Shown here: positions 26,470 to 34,588 of the stretch, piece by piece
Numbering within the stretch: the first letter of the stretch is position 1
Layout: the number at the start of each line of letters is the position of its first letter
NCBI GenBank assembly: GCA_963664595.2
Contig: CAXXOK010000006.1
Span: 62,001 to 126,000 of the forward strand
Length of the DNA: 64,000 nucleotides
DNA from: CAXXOK01 sp963664595
GTDB lineage: Bacteria > Bacillota > Clostridia > Christensenellales > Aristaeellaceae
Reading direction: 5' to 3'
Made by a program: the position numbers and the translations under genes
The notes under the pieces: generated by a model
Told to the model about the DNA's origin: nothing
The model's database searches: none
What the model saw: the letters and a program-made list of their open reading frames with translations, nothing else

Positions 26470-28920
26470 TCAGGACTCCAGCCGGGGCGGTCGGGCTGCG
26501 GCCGTTTCCGGTTGATCCTGCCCGGCGGCGGACAGCCGCAGCAGAGCTTGCAGGCGCTGCTGCCCTTGCGCAAACAGGTGGGGGCGGTATAAAAGCTCCT
26601 GCATTTTCTGCTGGCTGTTGTAAAGCTGCAGGTACTGCCTGCGCCGCGCATCGCCCTTTTCCAGCAGACGGACGGTCCCGGTGAGATCCCGCTCGTATAC
26701 GCTGATGAGCTCCGGGGCGTTGGTATAGAAATATTTGCCTTCCCCGTCCTTTTGCCACGAGCGCAGCAGGAATTTTTCCCCGCCGTACAGGGACAACCGG
26801 GCCAGGATATCCCCGGTGAACGGATGCAGATACACGGTTTCGTCCTTCCCGACCAGCGTGATGAACCGGTTTTCCGGCTCCACGTAGCCCAGCCGCAGCG
26901 CGCCGGTATCCATCGCTTTCAGCGGCAGATCGCGGATAACCTGCGCTGTTTCGACCTCCGATACGCGCAGGCGGCGCTCCTGATTCCGGGTTTCATACAG
27001 CTGATACAGATATCTCCCATCCGGGCTTTCCCGCACGATATCCCTCAGCGGGCCGCTGCGCAGCTCCGCCACCGGCAAGGCCGCCAGCGGGGCGCGGTCC
27101 CCCAGCGCAACCCGCGATAGATCGAACCGCAGCATGCGGTCCGGGCTGAGGTAGAAAACATCCACACAGCCCTGCCTGCGGGAGAACATCGCACGCAGGA
27201 ACGGCTGTCCCGGCTCCGGCATCAGGGAAACCGCCGGGGCGTTTGGCCGCGCTACCAGATACAGGCTGCGCCTGTCCCGGGAGCTTCGCAGGCAGGCGTT
27301 CTCCGTAATGTCCTCCACAGCGCCCGCGTCCGGGATGAGCTCGATTTTGCCCTGCGCGTTCAGGGCCGCCAAAACGCTTCCGCCCAGCGGCCAGTTTTTG
27401 CCGCGGAAACGCAGGGCAGGGCAGGTGAAGCCGCCCTCCGCGGTGTCGTCCGTATCAATAAGACCGCCGATCTCCAGCGTGTCCAGCACGGTATGGGAGG
27501 GGATATGATAGGCGCACAGGATAACCGGCAGCTGCCCTGCGCCGCCGCTTTCGCTTTTTTCAAACAGCACGGTGCCACGGGCTTCGCCCATCCCGAGCAC
27601 AGGCCACCTGCTGTTTGAAATCTCCGTGTGCTCGGCGTGGAGACGCAGGGTGAAGTGATCAAAAAAATTCACGGGCTGACCCGGGGCACCGTAGCCGGAG
27701 TGCCTGCCTAGGGAATAGGCCGCCTGTCCCCCATGCGTAAGCTGCCTGCCCAGCGGCGCGGCGCAGTACAGCATCCGGGCCGCGGCCTCGGTTTTCTCAA
27801 CCGCGTCCGGGGAAAAGCCTTCCGCCTCCAGCCGCTTTCTGCAATACAGCGGAAAGGCATGGTGCCCGCTCAGGTCGCAGGCTAGCGCGGGGACCTGCTT
27901 TGCAACGTCGTACAGGAACAGGCATTTAACGCGGGACGAGGAAACCACGAGCGCAAGGAACGTTTGATCCCGGTTGAGCACGGCCTGATGTACCCGGAAC
28001 ATCTCCTTCAGATCTCGGCCCGCGCCCTGCGGCAGGTTGAGATACACGTCCAGATTCAGCGAAAACACCGGAGCCCCGGTCTGCGTGCCGAGGCAGCAGA
28101 CGATGTTTCCGAAAAGGAGGAACAGGCAGTGCTCCGCGTCCCCGGCCGGAAAGAGGTTCCGGACCTTGTGCTTCTTCAGGTCCAGCACGCGGCTGAACCG
28201 GATGGTGTCGTTTGCGGTGTCGATCTGCGTCAGCTTATGCTGTACGCCGCACCAGGCGGTAAGCAGGCCGCTTTGGGGTTCTATGCGCAAGGCCCATTCC
28301 ACCACATAGCCGGGCAGGAAGAGCCCCGCGCGGTAGCGGAAAAAGCGTTTGTCCGGCAGGTGAAGCCAGCACAGCGTAATCTGCTGTGTCATGTGCTGGT
28401 CGGAATCCCAATCCGCGCCCAGATAATAGATTTTGTCCCGGTAGCAGATGGGGGTATTGGCCTCGTACTCGTAATACTGGACGAAAACCCGGTGCGGGGG
28501 CTGCGCGGCCTGCAGGGAGTGAACGGTGTACGCCGCGTCCTGCCGGGTCATATCGACCTCGTAGAACAGATGGCGCACCTGGCTGTGGCGCAGCACAAGG
28601 CGGCGCGGGTCGCTTTGCGCCTTGCGCACCACATAGAACTGCTCCGGGGCCAGCGATACCTCCCTTTCCAGCCGGATCTCCACGGTTTTAAGCGGCTGCT
28701 GCGTGCGGATATCCTTGATCACAATCTGTGTCACAGTGTTCAGACCGCTGCGGGAGAGCTGCTGCTGCTCTATTGTGTAATCCAAATCCGAATTCAGCAT
28801 GCCGATGGCGGCGTGTGTGCGCAAGCGGTGGAATACCCTGTCGCCGTAGGGGGCCAGCGCGCGGGGTTCCGCGGCGGGGCCCAGGGTTTGCTCCTGCCGG
28901 GATGTGGATAGCTCGTTCAT
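26470..28920 (-). CDS. propeller-like paralogue 3 of unknown function
   Basis: An 816-residue member of the family and the copy nearest the ATPase gene. It starts MNELSTSRQEQ; shared landmarks are PYGDRVFHRLRT near residue 23, DIRTQQPLKTVEI near 66, LTQIDTANDT near 230, FSRRQGCVDVFYL near 610 and YFYTNAPELISVYERDL near 745, then the helical tail LLEKGDARRRQYLQLYNSQQ. The three copies have diverged across most of their length but keep these blocks, so they are old duplicates that remain under selection. The ATG overlaps the stop of the Clp-like gene (ATGA), so translation is coupled and the products are probably made in proportion to the ATPase. Confidence 0.7.
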   Translation of the reverse strand: MNELSTSRQEQTLGPAAEPRALAPYGDRVFHRLRTHAAIGMLNSDLDYTIEQQQLSRSGLNTVTQIVIKDIRTQQPLKTVEIRLEREVSLAPEQFYVVRKAQSDPRRLVLRHSQVRHLFYEVDMTRQDAAYTVHSLQAAQPPHRVFVQYYEYEANTPICYRDKIYYLGADWDSDQHMTQQITLCWLHLPDKRFFRYRAGLFLPGYVVEWALRIEPQSGLLTAWCGVQHKLTQIDTANDTIRFSRVLDLKKHKVRNLFPAGDAEHCLFLLFGNIVCCLGTQTGAPVFSLNLDVYLNLPQGAGRDLKEMFRVHQAVLNRDQTFLALVVSSSRVKCLFLYDVAKQVPALACDLSGHHAFPLYCRKRLEAEGFSPDAVEKTEAAARMLYCAAPLGRQLTHGGQAAYSLGRHSGYGAPGQPVNFFDHFTLRLHAEHTEISNSRWPVLGMGEARGTVLFEKSESGGAGQLPVILCAYHIPSHTVLDTLEIGGLIDTDDTAEGGFTCPALRFRGKNWPLGGSVLAALNAQGKIELIPDAGAVEDITENACLRSSRDRRSLYLVARPNAPAVSLMPEPGQPFLRAMFSRRQGCVDVFYLSPDRMLRFDLSRVALGDRAPLAALPVAELRSGPLRDIVRESPDGRYLYQLYETRNQERRLRVSEVETAQVIRDLPLKAMDTGALRLGYVEPENRFITLVGKDETVYLHPFTGDILARLSLYGGEKFLLRSWQKDGEGKYFYTNAPELISVYERDLTGTVRLLEKGDARRRQYLQLYNSQQKMQELLYRPHLFAQGQQRLQALLRLSAAGQDQPETAAARPPRLES

Positions 28921-31049
28921 GAGGGGACCTCCGTTCTCAGGCTTTCGTCCAACAGCCGGTTCACGTCGATTTCCGCTGCATCTCCGTCCAGGCGCAGGGC
29001 CGCTTCCATTACGGGCAGGGTAACGAGGGTGCGAAGCTCGTTGAAAAGCCCTCTGGCCCCGAGCGAGCGGCGCGTGAAGTGTTTCAGGATGCGGTCCGCC
29101 GCCGCTTGCGGATCCAGCGAAAGCCGCACCGCCCGGCCCTCAAACCACGCGGCGGTCTGCATAAGCTGATGGGTGATGATCCGCCGGTACTCCGCGTCCG
29201 TCAGAGCGTTGAAGAGGATGATCTCGTCGATACGGCCCAGAAACTCCGTGGGGAAGGTTTTCGCAAGCTCCGGCAGCGGATCCCTTTCGGGCAGCCGCCC
29301 GGTGGAAAACCCCAGCGCGGGCTTTTGCAGCCGCGCTGTGGAAACGGCGTTGGTCGTAAAGATAAAGGCGGTGTTTCCCGCGTCGTACTCCGTGCCCAGC
29401 CCGCTGCGCACCCGGCCCGAATCCAGCACCCCCAGCAGCAGGCGGTGCACCTCCGGGGCGGCCTTTTCGATTTCGTCAAACAGCACCAGGCCGAAGGGAT
29501 GGGCGGCGATGGCGGCGGTAAGGACGCCCTCCCGGTCGCTGCCCACATAGCCGGGCGGCGAGCCCACCAGCTTGCTGACGCTGTGGGGCTCGCTGAACTC
29601 CGCCATATCCAGCACGGTCAGCGCGTGCTCGCCGCCCAGCAGCTCTTGGGCCAGCAGCGCCGCCAGCCGGGTTTTGCCCACGCCGCTGTCGCCCGCGAAG
29701 ATCATGGCCGCCAGCGGCGCGTCGGCCTCCTTGAACCCGGCCATTTTCACCCGCAGGGTTTTCACGGCGCGGGCAACCGCCTCATCCTGGCCGAACAGCT
29801 GCCGCTTGATCCGCCGCTCCACATCCTCCCCGCTGCCGGGCCGTTGGGCAAGGATCGCTTCCGGGATGTGGGTGGCCGCGGCCAGCGCCCGGTGGAGGTG
29901 CGCTTGCTCAACGCGCGGGCTTGCGTCGCGGAGGGCGGCCACACAGGCGCTGTCGAGCAGCTCGTTGCTTTTATCGGGCTGGCGCCGGTTTTTCAGATAC
30001 CGGCCGGTCAGCGTGATGGCCGCGGCGAGGGTATCGCCGTCAAGGATCACGGCGTGGTGCGCCTCCAGCGCGTCGGCATAGGCGCGTACCGCCGCAAACA
30101 GGCGCTCTCCCGTAAGCTCCGCGATTTTCACCTGCTGAAACCGGCGTTCCAGCGCCGGGTCGCGGGCCACGGTTTTCTGGTACTCGGCGGTGGTGGTGGC
30201 CCCGAGGATGCGGATGTTGTCCTGCGTGAGATACGGCTTGAGCAGGTCCGCCATCCGCGCGCCCTCGCTTTGGCCTTCGGCGGGCTGGCCGATGCGGTGG
30301 ATTTCATCAAGGAACAGCACCGTGTTTTTTCGGCGCGATACCGCCTGCATCAGCGCCGAAACCCTGCGCTCCAGCTCGCCCCGGTAGGGCTGCGCGCCGA
30401 GCAGGGCCGTAAGATCAAGGCTATAAAAGGTATAGGCGGAAAGCCTGCCGCCGGGCTGCGCGCTTTGTTTGGCCAGCAGCTGTGCCACTGCCGTTTTGCC
30501 CACGCCGGCTTCCCCCGTCAGGATGACGTTGGCCTTGTCCCTGCGCAGCAGGATGTTTTCGATGGCCTCCAGCTCGTCCTCCCGGCCGGACAGGGAATCG
30601 AACGCGCCCTTTTTGGCCAGGGCGGACAGATCGGTCAGGCAGGCGTCCGGCGGGGGTCCGGACGGGGCGGCGGGTTTTTCCCCGGCACGCGGCGCGCGGC
30701 GCAGCAGCGCGGGCACCGCGGCGGTATCAAAGCCGTTTTGGGAGAGGTAAAACAGGTAATCGCTGTCCGCTGTGAACAGAAAATCCAGCAGGTCGGTATC
30801 GCAAAACGGCGCGCCCTGCTTGTCGCAGATCGCCCGGGTCAGCGCGGACTGCGGCAGGAAGCCCCCCTGCGCCTGATAGCGCGCGGTGAGCGTGAGCAGC
30901 GCATCCACGGCAACCCCGGCATCGGCAAGCAGCCCCTGCAGGGCTTCGTTTCCGCCCTCGCCCAGAAGCACGCAGAGCATATCCAGCAGATCGATATCCG
31001 TGCGCCGCAGCCGCTCCCGTGCCTGGCGGCGAAGCTCCGTCAATTCCAT
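28917..31049 (-). CDS. ClpA/ClpC-like double AAA+ ATPase
   Basis: A 710-residue unfoldase-type ATPase. A Clp N-domain-like helical region (1-110) and a Pro/Ala linker precede two AAA+ modules. NBD1 has Walker A GEAGVGKT (179-186), pore loop PYRGELERR (221-229), Walker B VLFLDEIH (244-251) and Arg fingers ERRF (301-304). NBD2 has Walker A GDSGVGKT (453-460), pore loop GYVG (500-503), Walker B VLFDEI (522-527) and the sensor-2 GARGL near 670. No ClpB-type middle coiled coil is inserted. LGF (579-581) falls where ClpA/C/X carry the ClpP-docking tripeptide. The ATG follows GGGAG, 6 bp after the coiled-coil gene. A protein-remodelling or ClpP-linked role for this locus is inferred. Confidence 0.85.
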   Translation of the reverse strand: MELTELRRQARERLRRTDIDLLDMLCVLLGEGGNEALQGLLADAGVAVDALLTLTARYQAQGGFLPQSALTRAICDKQGAPFCDTDLLDFLFTADSDYLFYLSQNGFDTAAVPALLRRAPRAGEKPAAPSGPPPDACLTDLSALAKKGAFDSLSGREDELEAIENILLRRDKANVILTGEAGVGKTAVAQLLAKQSAQPGGRLSAYTFYSLDLTALLGAQPYRGELERRVSALMQAVSRRKNTVLFLDEIHRIGQPAEGQSEGARMADLLKPYLTQDNIRILGATTTAEYQKTVARDPALERRFQQVKIAELTGERLFAAVRAYADALEAHHAVILDGDTLAAAITLTGRYLKNRRQPDKSNELLDSACVAALRDASPRVEQAHLHRALAAATHIPEAILAQRPGSGEDVERRIKRQLFGQDEAVARAVKTLRVKMAGFKEADAPLAAMIFAGDSGVGKTRLAALLAQELLGGEHALTVLDMAEFSEPHSVSKLVGSPPGYVGSDREGVLTAAIAAHPFGLVLFDEIEKAAPEVHRLLLGVLDSGRVRSGLGTEYDAGNTAFIFTTNAVSTARLQKPALGFSTGRLPERDPLPELAKTFPTEFLGRIDEIILFNALTDAEYRRIITHQLMQTAAWFEGRAVRLSLDPQAAADRILKHFTRRSLGARGLFNELRTLVTLPVMEAALRLDGDAAEIDVNRLLDESLRTEVPS

Positions 31050-31055
31050 ACGGCG

Positions 31056-32660
31056 TTACTCCCTTGCGAACAGGTCGTTCACGGCCTGCTCCGCTTCCGC
31101 GGTCTGCCTTTCCAGCGCCTCCAGCTCCAGCGCAAGCTCCTGCTCCTTGAGGGCCAGGGTTTCGCTGTTGGAGAGGATGGCTTCCTTTTCCGTATATTCC
31201 GGGTCGCACAGCAGGAGGAAAATATCGTTTCGCAGGTTGGAATCCTCCTCCTCCATGCTTTTGATCTTCGCCTTCAGGATTTCCACCATCTTGGCGGGCT
31301 CCTCCAGAATTACGGTCAGGTCGTACTCATCGGTATCCACGCCGACGGTTTTCCAAATCCGCTCTGCCTTTTTGAGCAGGCTGTCCACAAAGGGCAGCTT
31401 GTCCCGCGCGCTCAGGCCGCTGAGCTTCATGAGGTTGTCCAGGCTCTGGTACAGGTCTAAAAGCTCCTGGCGCTGCTTGTCGGTAAAGCTTTCGCGGGCG
31501 GTGTAATCCGGATGGGTGCGGAAAAATACCTTGTTGCGGAGCTTGCGCAGCATCTCGGTGATCTTTGTGTCGTACTCCGCCAGCCTCTCGCCGGAGATGC
31601 CCCCGGCGGCAAAGTGGGTGAGCGCTTCTTTCCGGTCCATGATTTTGGCGGTCGTCAGCAGCCACTCCAGCTGCCTGCGCTCGGCCTCGTAGCGCTCGCG
31701 TTTTTCGGCGATGCTTTTTTCCGCCAGCCTCTGCACTTCCTCAAAGTCCATGCCGCTGTTGCTTTCCTTGATGTTGATGATATAGGCAAGCTCTTCCCTC
31801 CGGCACTTGAGCGACAGGATGCGCAGCTCCGTTTCGCCGAACTGCCGGGACCACATCAGCTGCACCTGCGCGTACTTATCCTGTATTTTTTCCAGCTGGA
31901 GCAGCAGCAGCTCCACACCGTTTTTCAGCTCCGTCCATTCCTGCTTGAGCTGATAGTACTGATCCTGTACCTCGCTGTCCCTATGGCTGATGCCGGTGCG
32001 CTCGGTTTCGCGGTTGAGGATAAAGCGGTCGGTGTATTCGCTGTCCAGCGGGTAGGCCTGCACCTTCTCGGTTACGATATCGCCGATCAGCAGGGCGAAG
32101 GTGCGCTCGTCGCCATAGCCGCTTTCGGCCGCCCACGCGTGATGGGCCTGAAACAGCTGGAAAAGCTCCGCCGCCTTGAGGTGCTGGCTCCAGTCGTTGG
32201 CGTAGTCCACCAGACGGGCGTCCCCCGTGGTCAGCTTTTCGATGAGGAGGATCATCGGCAGGTCGCCCGCCTCGCCCGCCTCCAACAGCGCCTTGTAGAG
32301 GTACTGCTCGCAGCTGCTCTTCACGATCAGGATCAGCGTTTTGTAGAACCCCAGATGGAAGAAGAGGCCGAACCGCAGCAAATCCCTCGGCTTGGGGTTC
32401 ACGGGGTATTCCTTGCGCCAGCCGTATTGCGACGCGGTGGTGGGGGATACACTGCCCACATGGTCCCCATCCCATCCGTCGTCCTTCAACAGGCGGAGGC
32501 TGTCCTCGCCTGTGGGCGTTACGGCGTTGCCCAGCTGCGTCAGCTTGAAGGGCTCGCAGGGATAATGCTCTATCTGGGCCTCGGTTTTTATCGGATAGGT
32601 GTCCCAGCGCTTGAGCCGGTCGTGCAGTTCACTGTATGCCATCACGTACGGATTCGCCAT
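31056..32660 (-). CDS. coiled-coil protein with J-domain-like HPD motif
   Basis: A 534-residue soluble protein, first gene of operon 2. I do not recognise the family. The N-terminal half (1-210) is mixed, with a hydrophobic stretch near residues 95-120 (FGLFFHLGFYKTLILIV), perhaps buried. Residues 225-360 are strongly coiled coil. HPD at residues 383-385 sits between a basic helix (MLRKLRNKVFFR) and a charged helix (DKQRQELLDLYQSLDNL), the helix II-HPD-helix III order of a J domain. A Glu-rich coiled coil (460-534) ends the protein. The start at 32660 was chosen because the promoter -10 lies at 32700-32705; a longer frame would begin before transcription. It may be a co-chaperone-like adaptor for the downstream ATPase. 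Confidence 0.68.
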   Translation of the reverse strand: MANPYVMAYSELHDRLKRWDTYPIKTEAQIEHYPCEPFKLTQLGNAVTPTGEDSLRLLKDDGWDGDHVGSVSPTTASQYGWRKEYPVNPKPRDLLRFGLFFHLGFYKTLILIVKSSCEQYLYKALLEAGEAGDLPMILLIEKLTTGDARLVDYANDWSQHLKAAELFQLFQAHHAWAAESGYGDERTFALLIGDIVTEKVQAYPLDSEYTDRFILNRETERTGISHRDSEVQDQYYQLKQEWTELKNGVELLLLQLEKIQDKYAQVQLMWSRQFGETELRILSLKCRREELAYIINIKESNSGMDFEEVQRLAEKSIAEKRERYEAERRQLEWLLTTAKIMDRKEALTHFAAGGISGERLAEYDTKITEMLRKLRNKVFFRTHPDYTARESFTDKQRQELLDLYQSLDNLMKLSGLSARDKLPFVDSLLKKAERIWKTVGVDTDEYDLTVILEEPAKMVEILKAKIKSMEEEDSNLRNDIFLLLCDPEYTEKEAILSNSETLALKEQELALELEALERQTAEAEQAVNDLFARE

Positions 32661-32699
32661 CGGATCGCCGCCTTCCCTTGGTTTGGATTGGATGCTATC

Positions 32700-32728
32700 A
32701 ATATACATTTTTCATGGGAATATGTAAA
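32700..32728 (-). promoter_or_regulatory. promoter of the coiled-coil/Clp/propeller operon
   Basis: On the minus strand TTTACA (32728-32723), a 17-bp spacer and TATATT (32705-32700). The -35 lies inside TCCACATTTACA. The same 12 bases precede the HEAT/radical SAM operon at 37433-37444 with an equivalent -35 and a TACAAT -10. Confidence 0.72.
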
Positions 32729-32795
32729 TGTGGATTTTTCACATCTTTCCACATCAATTCACATTATGTGGAGACGGAATGTGAAAAATCCACAT
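32728..32795. promoter_or_regulatory. nested palindrome operator array
   Basis: Perfect 17-bp inverted arms (32728-32744 and 32779-32795, ATGTGGATTTTTCACAT) enclose a second perfect 7-bp pair (TCCACAT 32748-32754, ATGTGGA 32766-32772). In all there are seven CACAT/ATGTG half-sites in 68 bp; three CACAT copies start at 32740, 32750 and 32760, exactly one helical turn apart. The array lies directly upstream of the -35 of operon 2. It looks like a multi-site operator; a cruciform or RNA hairpin is possible, but it is upstream of the transcription start. Confidence 0.7.
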
Positions 32796-32843
32796 CAGGA
32801 GGCCGGGCAAGGGAAGCCGGATTGCGGCAGAGCGGGGTGGGCG

Positions 32844-32864
32844 GCCCCTCCACAGGAGAGGGGC
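32844..32864. terminator. GC-rich hairpin after the radical SAM gene
   Basis: Arms GCCCCTC/GAGGGGC with a 7-nt loop, about 37 bp past the radical SAM stop on the minus strand. There is no clear T-run, so it may stabilise the mRNA end rather than terminate efficiently. Confidence 0.4.
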
Positions 32865-32900
32865 GGCGGTGTGATGTGCCGTAGGGCGTGCCCGCAGCCT

Positions 32901-34568
32901 TCAGTCGGCGGCGGACACAAGCGGCGCATCGGCCTGCCGGGCCCCGCACAGGGAAAGCGCGTAGCGGTACAGCGCCTCCGCTTTGGCGTGCAGCCCGGCG
33001 GCGGCTTCCGGCGGCTGCGCGCCGTACAGGCGCAGCAGACCGCCGCAGAGGTAACGGTATTCGCAGGCAGGGCAGCACGCAGGCGGGCCGCCCGGGATGC
33101 CGCACATGGCGGAGGCATCCGTTTTCATCTCCGCGGGTTCAAACGAAAGCTGTTCCACATAGTCCGGTGCGGCCCACTGGCCGGTATCGGGAAATACGGC
33201 GGGCGGGGCGCAGCCCTCGCCGTGTATCCGGCTGATCAGCCGCCGCAGGGAAAGCTGAAGCGATGTTTGCGACCGGCCGATGCCAAGGCCCGCCAGCACG
33301 GCGGCGGCGGTTTCCACATCATCCCCGCCGCGTGCGAGCTCGCGCGCGGCAATCACCCGGCTGGCGCTGCGCAGCGCGCGGCAGGGCGGCTCCGGCTTGG
33401 CAAACGAGATCATCCGGCCCGCCCGCAGCAGCGGGCTGCCGCCGGGGCTCAGGCCGTACCGGGCCAGCGCGTCCCGGTTGGGCTCGGCGGCGCACTCGGC
33501 CACCAGCCCGGTCTTGACGGAGGCAAACACATCCTTATACACATGGCAGAACGATTCGCTGATCAGGGTACCCTCGGCATACGCCGATTGGGGACAGCCT
33601 CCCTTGCAGTAGGGGTAATGCTCGCAGCCGCCGCAGGCCTCCGCCACCTGCCGCTCCCGCAGCAGCAGGCGCGCCGCGGTTTGGCAGCCCAGCAGCCCGG
33701 CCGCCGACGGTTGATCCGCCAGGTTGCCCAGCGAGAAGGCCGGGTTTCCGGCAAAGCGCGTGCAGGAGTACAGCTCGCCGGTCGGCCCGATGACCAGAAA
33801 CCGCCCGAAGCAGTCCGAAAACGTGCAGACATCCCCTGCGCCGCAGGCCGCCGCGCGGCACAGGGTGTTGAGCGTGGACATGTTCACGGTGTCGCCGCTT
33901 TCCCGGTAATATGCAAAGGCCTCCCGGAAGAAGGCCCTGTGCTGCTCCTCCGGCAGCGCGAACGCGGCCGTGCCGCTGTCCGAGGCGGAAACCACATGGG
34001 TAGAAAACGGCAGTCCCTGCCCGGCAAAGAAACCGAAAATCTCCGCGGCGTGGCCCGCCGTTTGGCGGGTGATGGTAGCGATCACGCCCACGGTAAGCCC
34101 GCTGCGCCTGGCAAGGCGGATGCCCGCCATGGTACGGTCAAAATAGCCGTCCCCCCGCTGCGGGTCGTTCAAGTGCCTGGGGCCGTCCAGGCTGGTGCCG
34201 ATGGAAACGTTATGTGCCGCAAACAGGGCGCAAAGCGGTTTATCAAGCAGCCAGAGGTTGCTCTGCACGGACAGGCGCAGGCGCTTACCGGGAAACGCGT
34301 TGCGCAGGCCCGTGAGCAGCGCCTCCAGCACCGGGTAGCCCGCGGCCAGCGGCTCGCCGCCGTGCAGGGTAACGCGGATGTCTGTCTGTCCGGTTTCGTC
34401 CGCGATGCGGCGGATGAAATCCACCGTGCGGGCCGCGTCCTCCCGGCGCATGGCGGGGCCTGTGTTGGGGCCGAAGCAGTACCGGCACGCCGCCGGGCAC
34501 GACAGGGACGGGATGACCATAAAGCGCGGCGTAAACGGCCGGGCACGGTCGCCGTTGATACAGATCAT
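32901..34568 (-). CDS. radical SAM/SPASM protein with a second cysteine cluster
   Basis: A 555-residue enzyme of the sulfatase-maturase/peptide-modifying branch. The 4Fe-4S site is C24-x3-C28-x2-C31 (CPAACRYCFG), followed by LHGGEPLAAGYP near residue 67. A SPASM region (about 240-345) includes CTFSDC and CGGCEHYPYCKGGCP. A further region, about 345-555, ends with CCPACEYRYLCGG (about 495-507), a second SPASM-like CxxCx5C arrangement that is unusual in position. The start has AAGAAGGAACAGCT upstream. It follows the two HEAT-like genes (20 bp after the second), so those proteins or their tails are the obvious candidate substrates; no separate small precursor gene was found nearby. Confidence 0.85.
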   Translation of the reverse strand: MICINGDRARPFTPRFMVIPSLSCPAACRYCFGPNTGPAMRREDAARTVDFIRRIADETGQTDIRVTLHGGEPLAAGYPVLEALLTGLRNAFPGKRLRLSVQSNLWLLDKPLCALFAAHNVSIGTSLDGPRHLNDPQRGDGYFDRTMAGIRLARRSGLTVGVIATITRQTAGHAAEIFGFFAGQGLPFSTHVVSASDSGTAAFALPEEQHRAFFREAFAYYRESGDTVNMSTLNTLCRAAACGAGDVCTFSDCFGRFLVIGPTGELYSCTRFAGNPAFSLGNLADQPSAAGLLGCQTAARLLLRERQVAEACGGCEHYPYCKGGCPQSAYAEGTLISESFCHVYKDVFASVKTGLVAECAAEPNRDALARYGLSPGGSPLLRAGRMISFAKPEPPCRALRSASRVIAARELARGGDDVETAAAVLAGLGIGRSQTSLQLSLRRLISRIHGEGCAPPAVFPDTGQWAAPDYVEQLSFEPAEMKTDASAMCGIPGGPPACCPACEYRYLCGGLLRLYGAQPPEAAAGLHAKAEALYRYALSLCGARQADAPLVSAAD

Positions 34569-34588
34569 AGCTGTTCCTTCTTTGCGTT

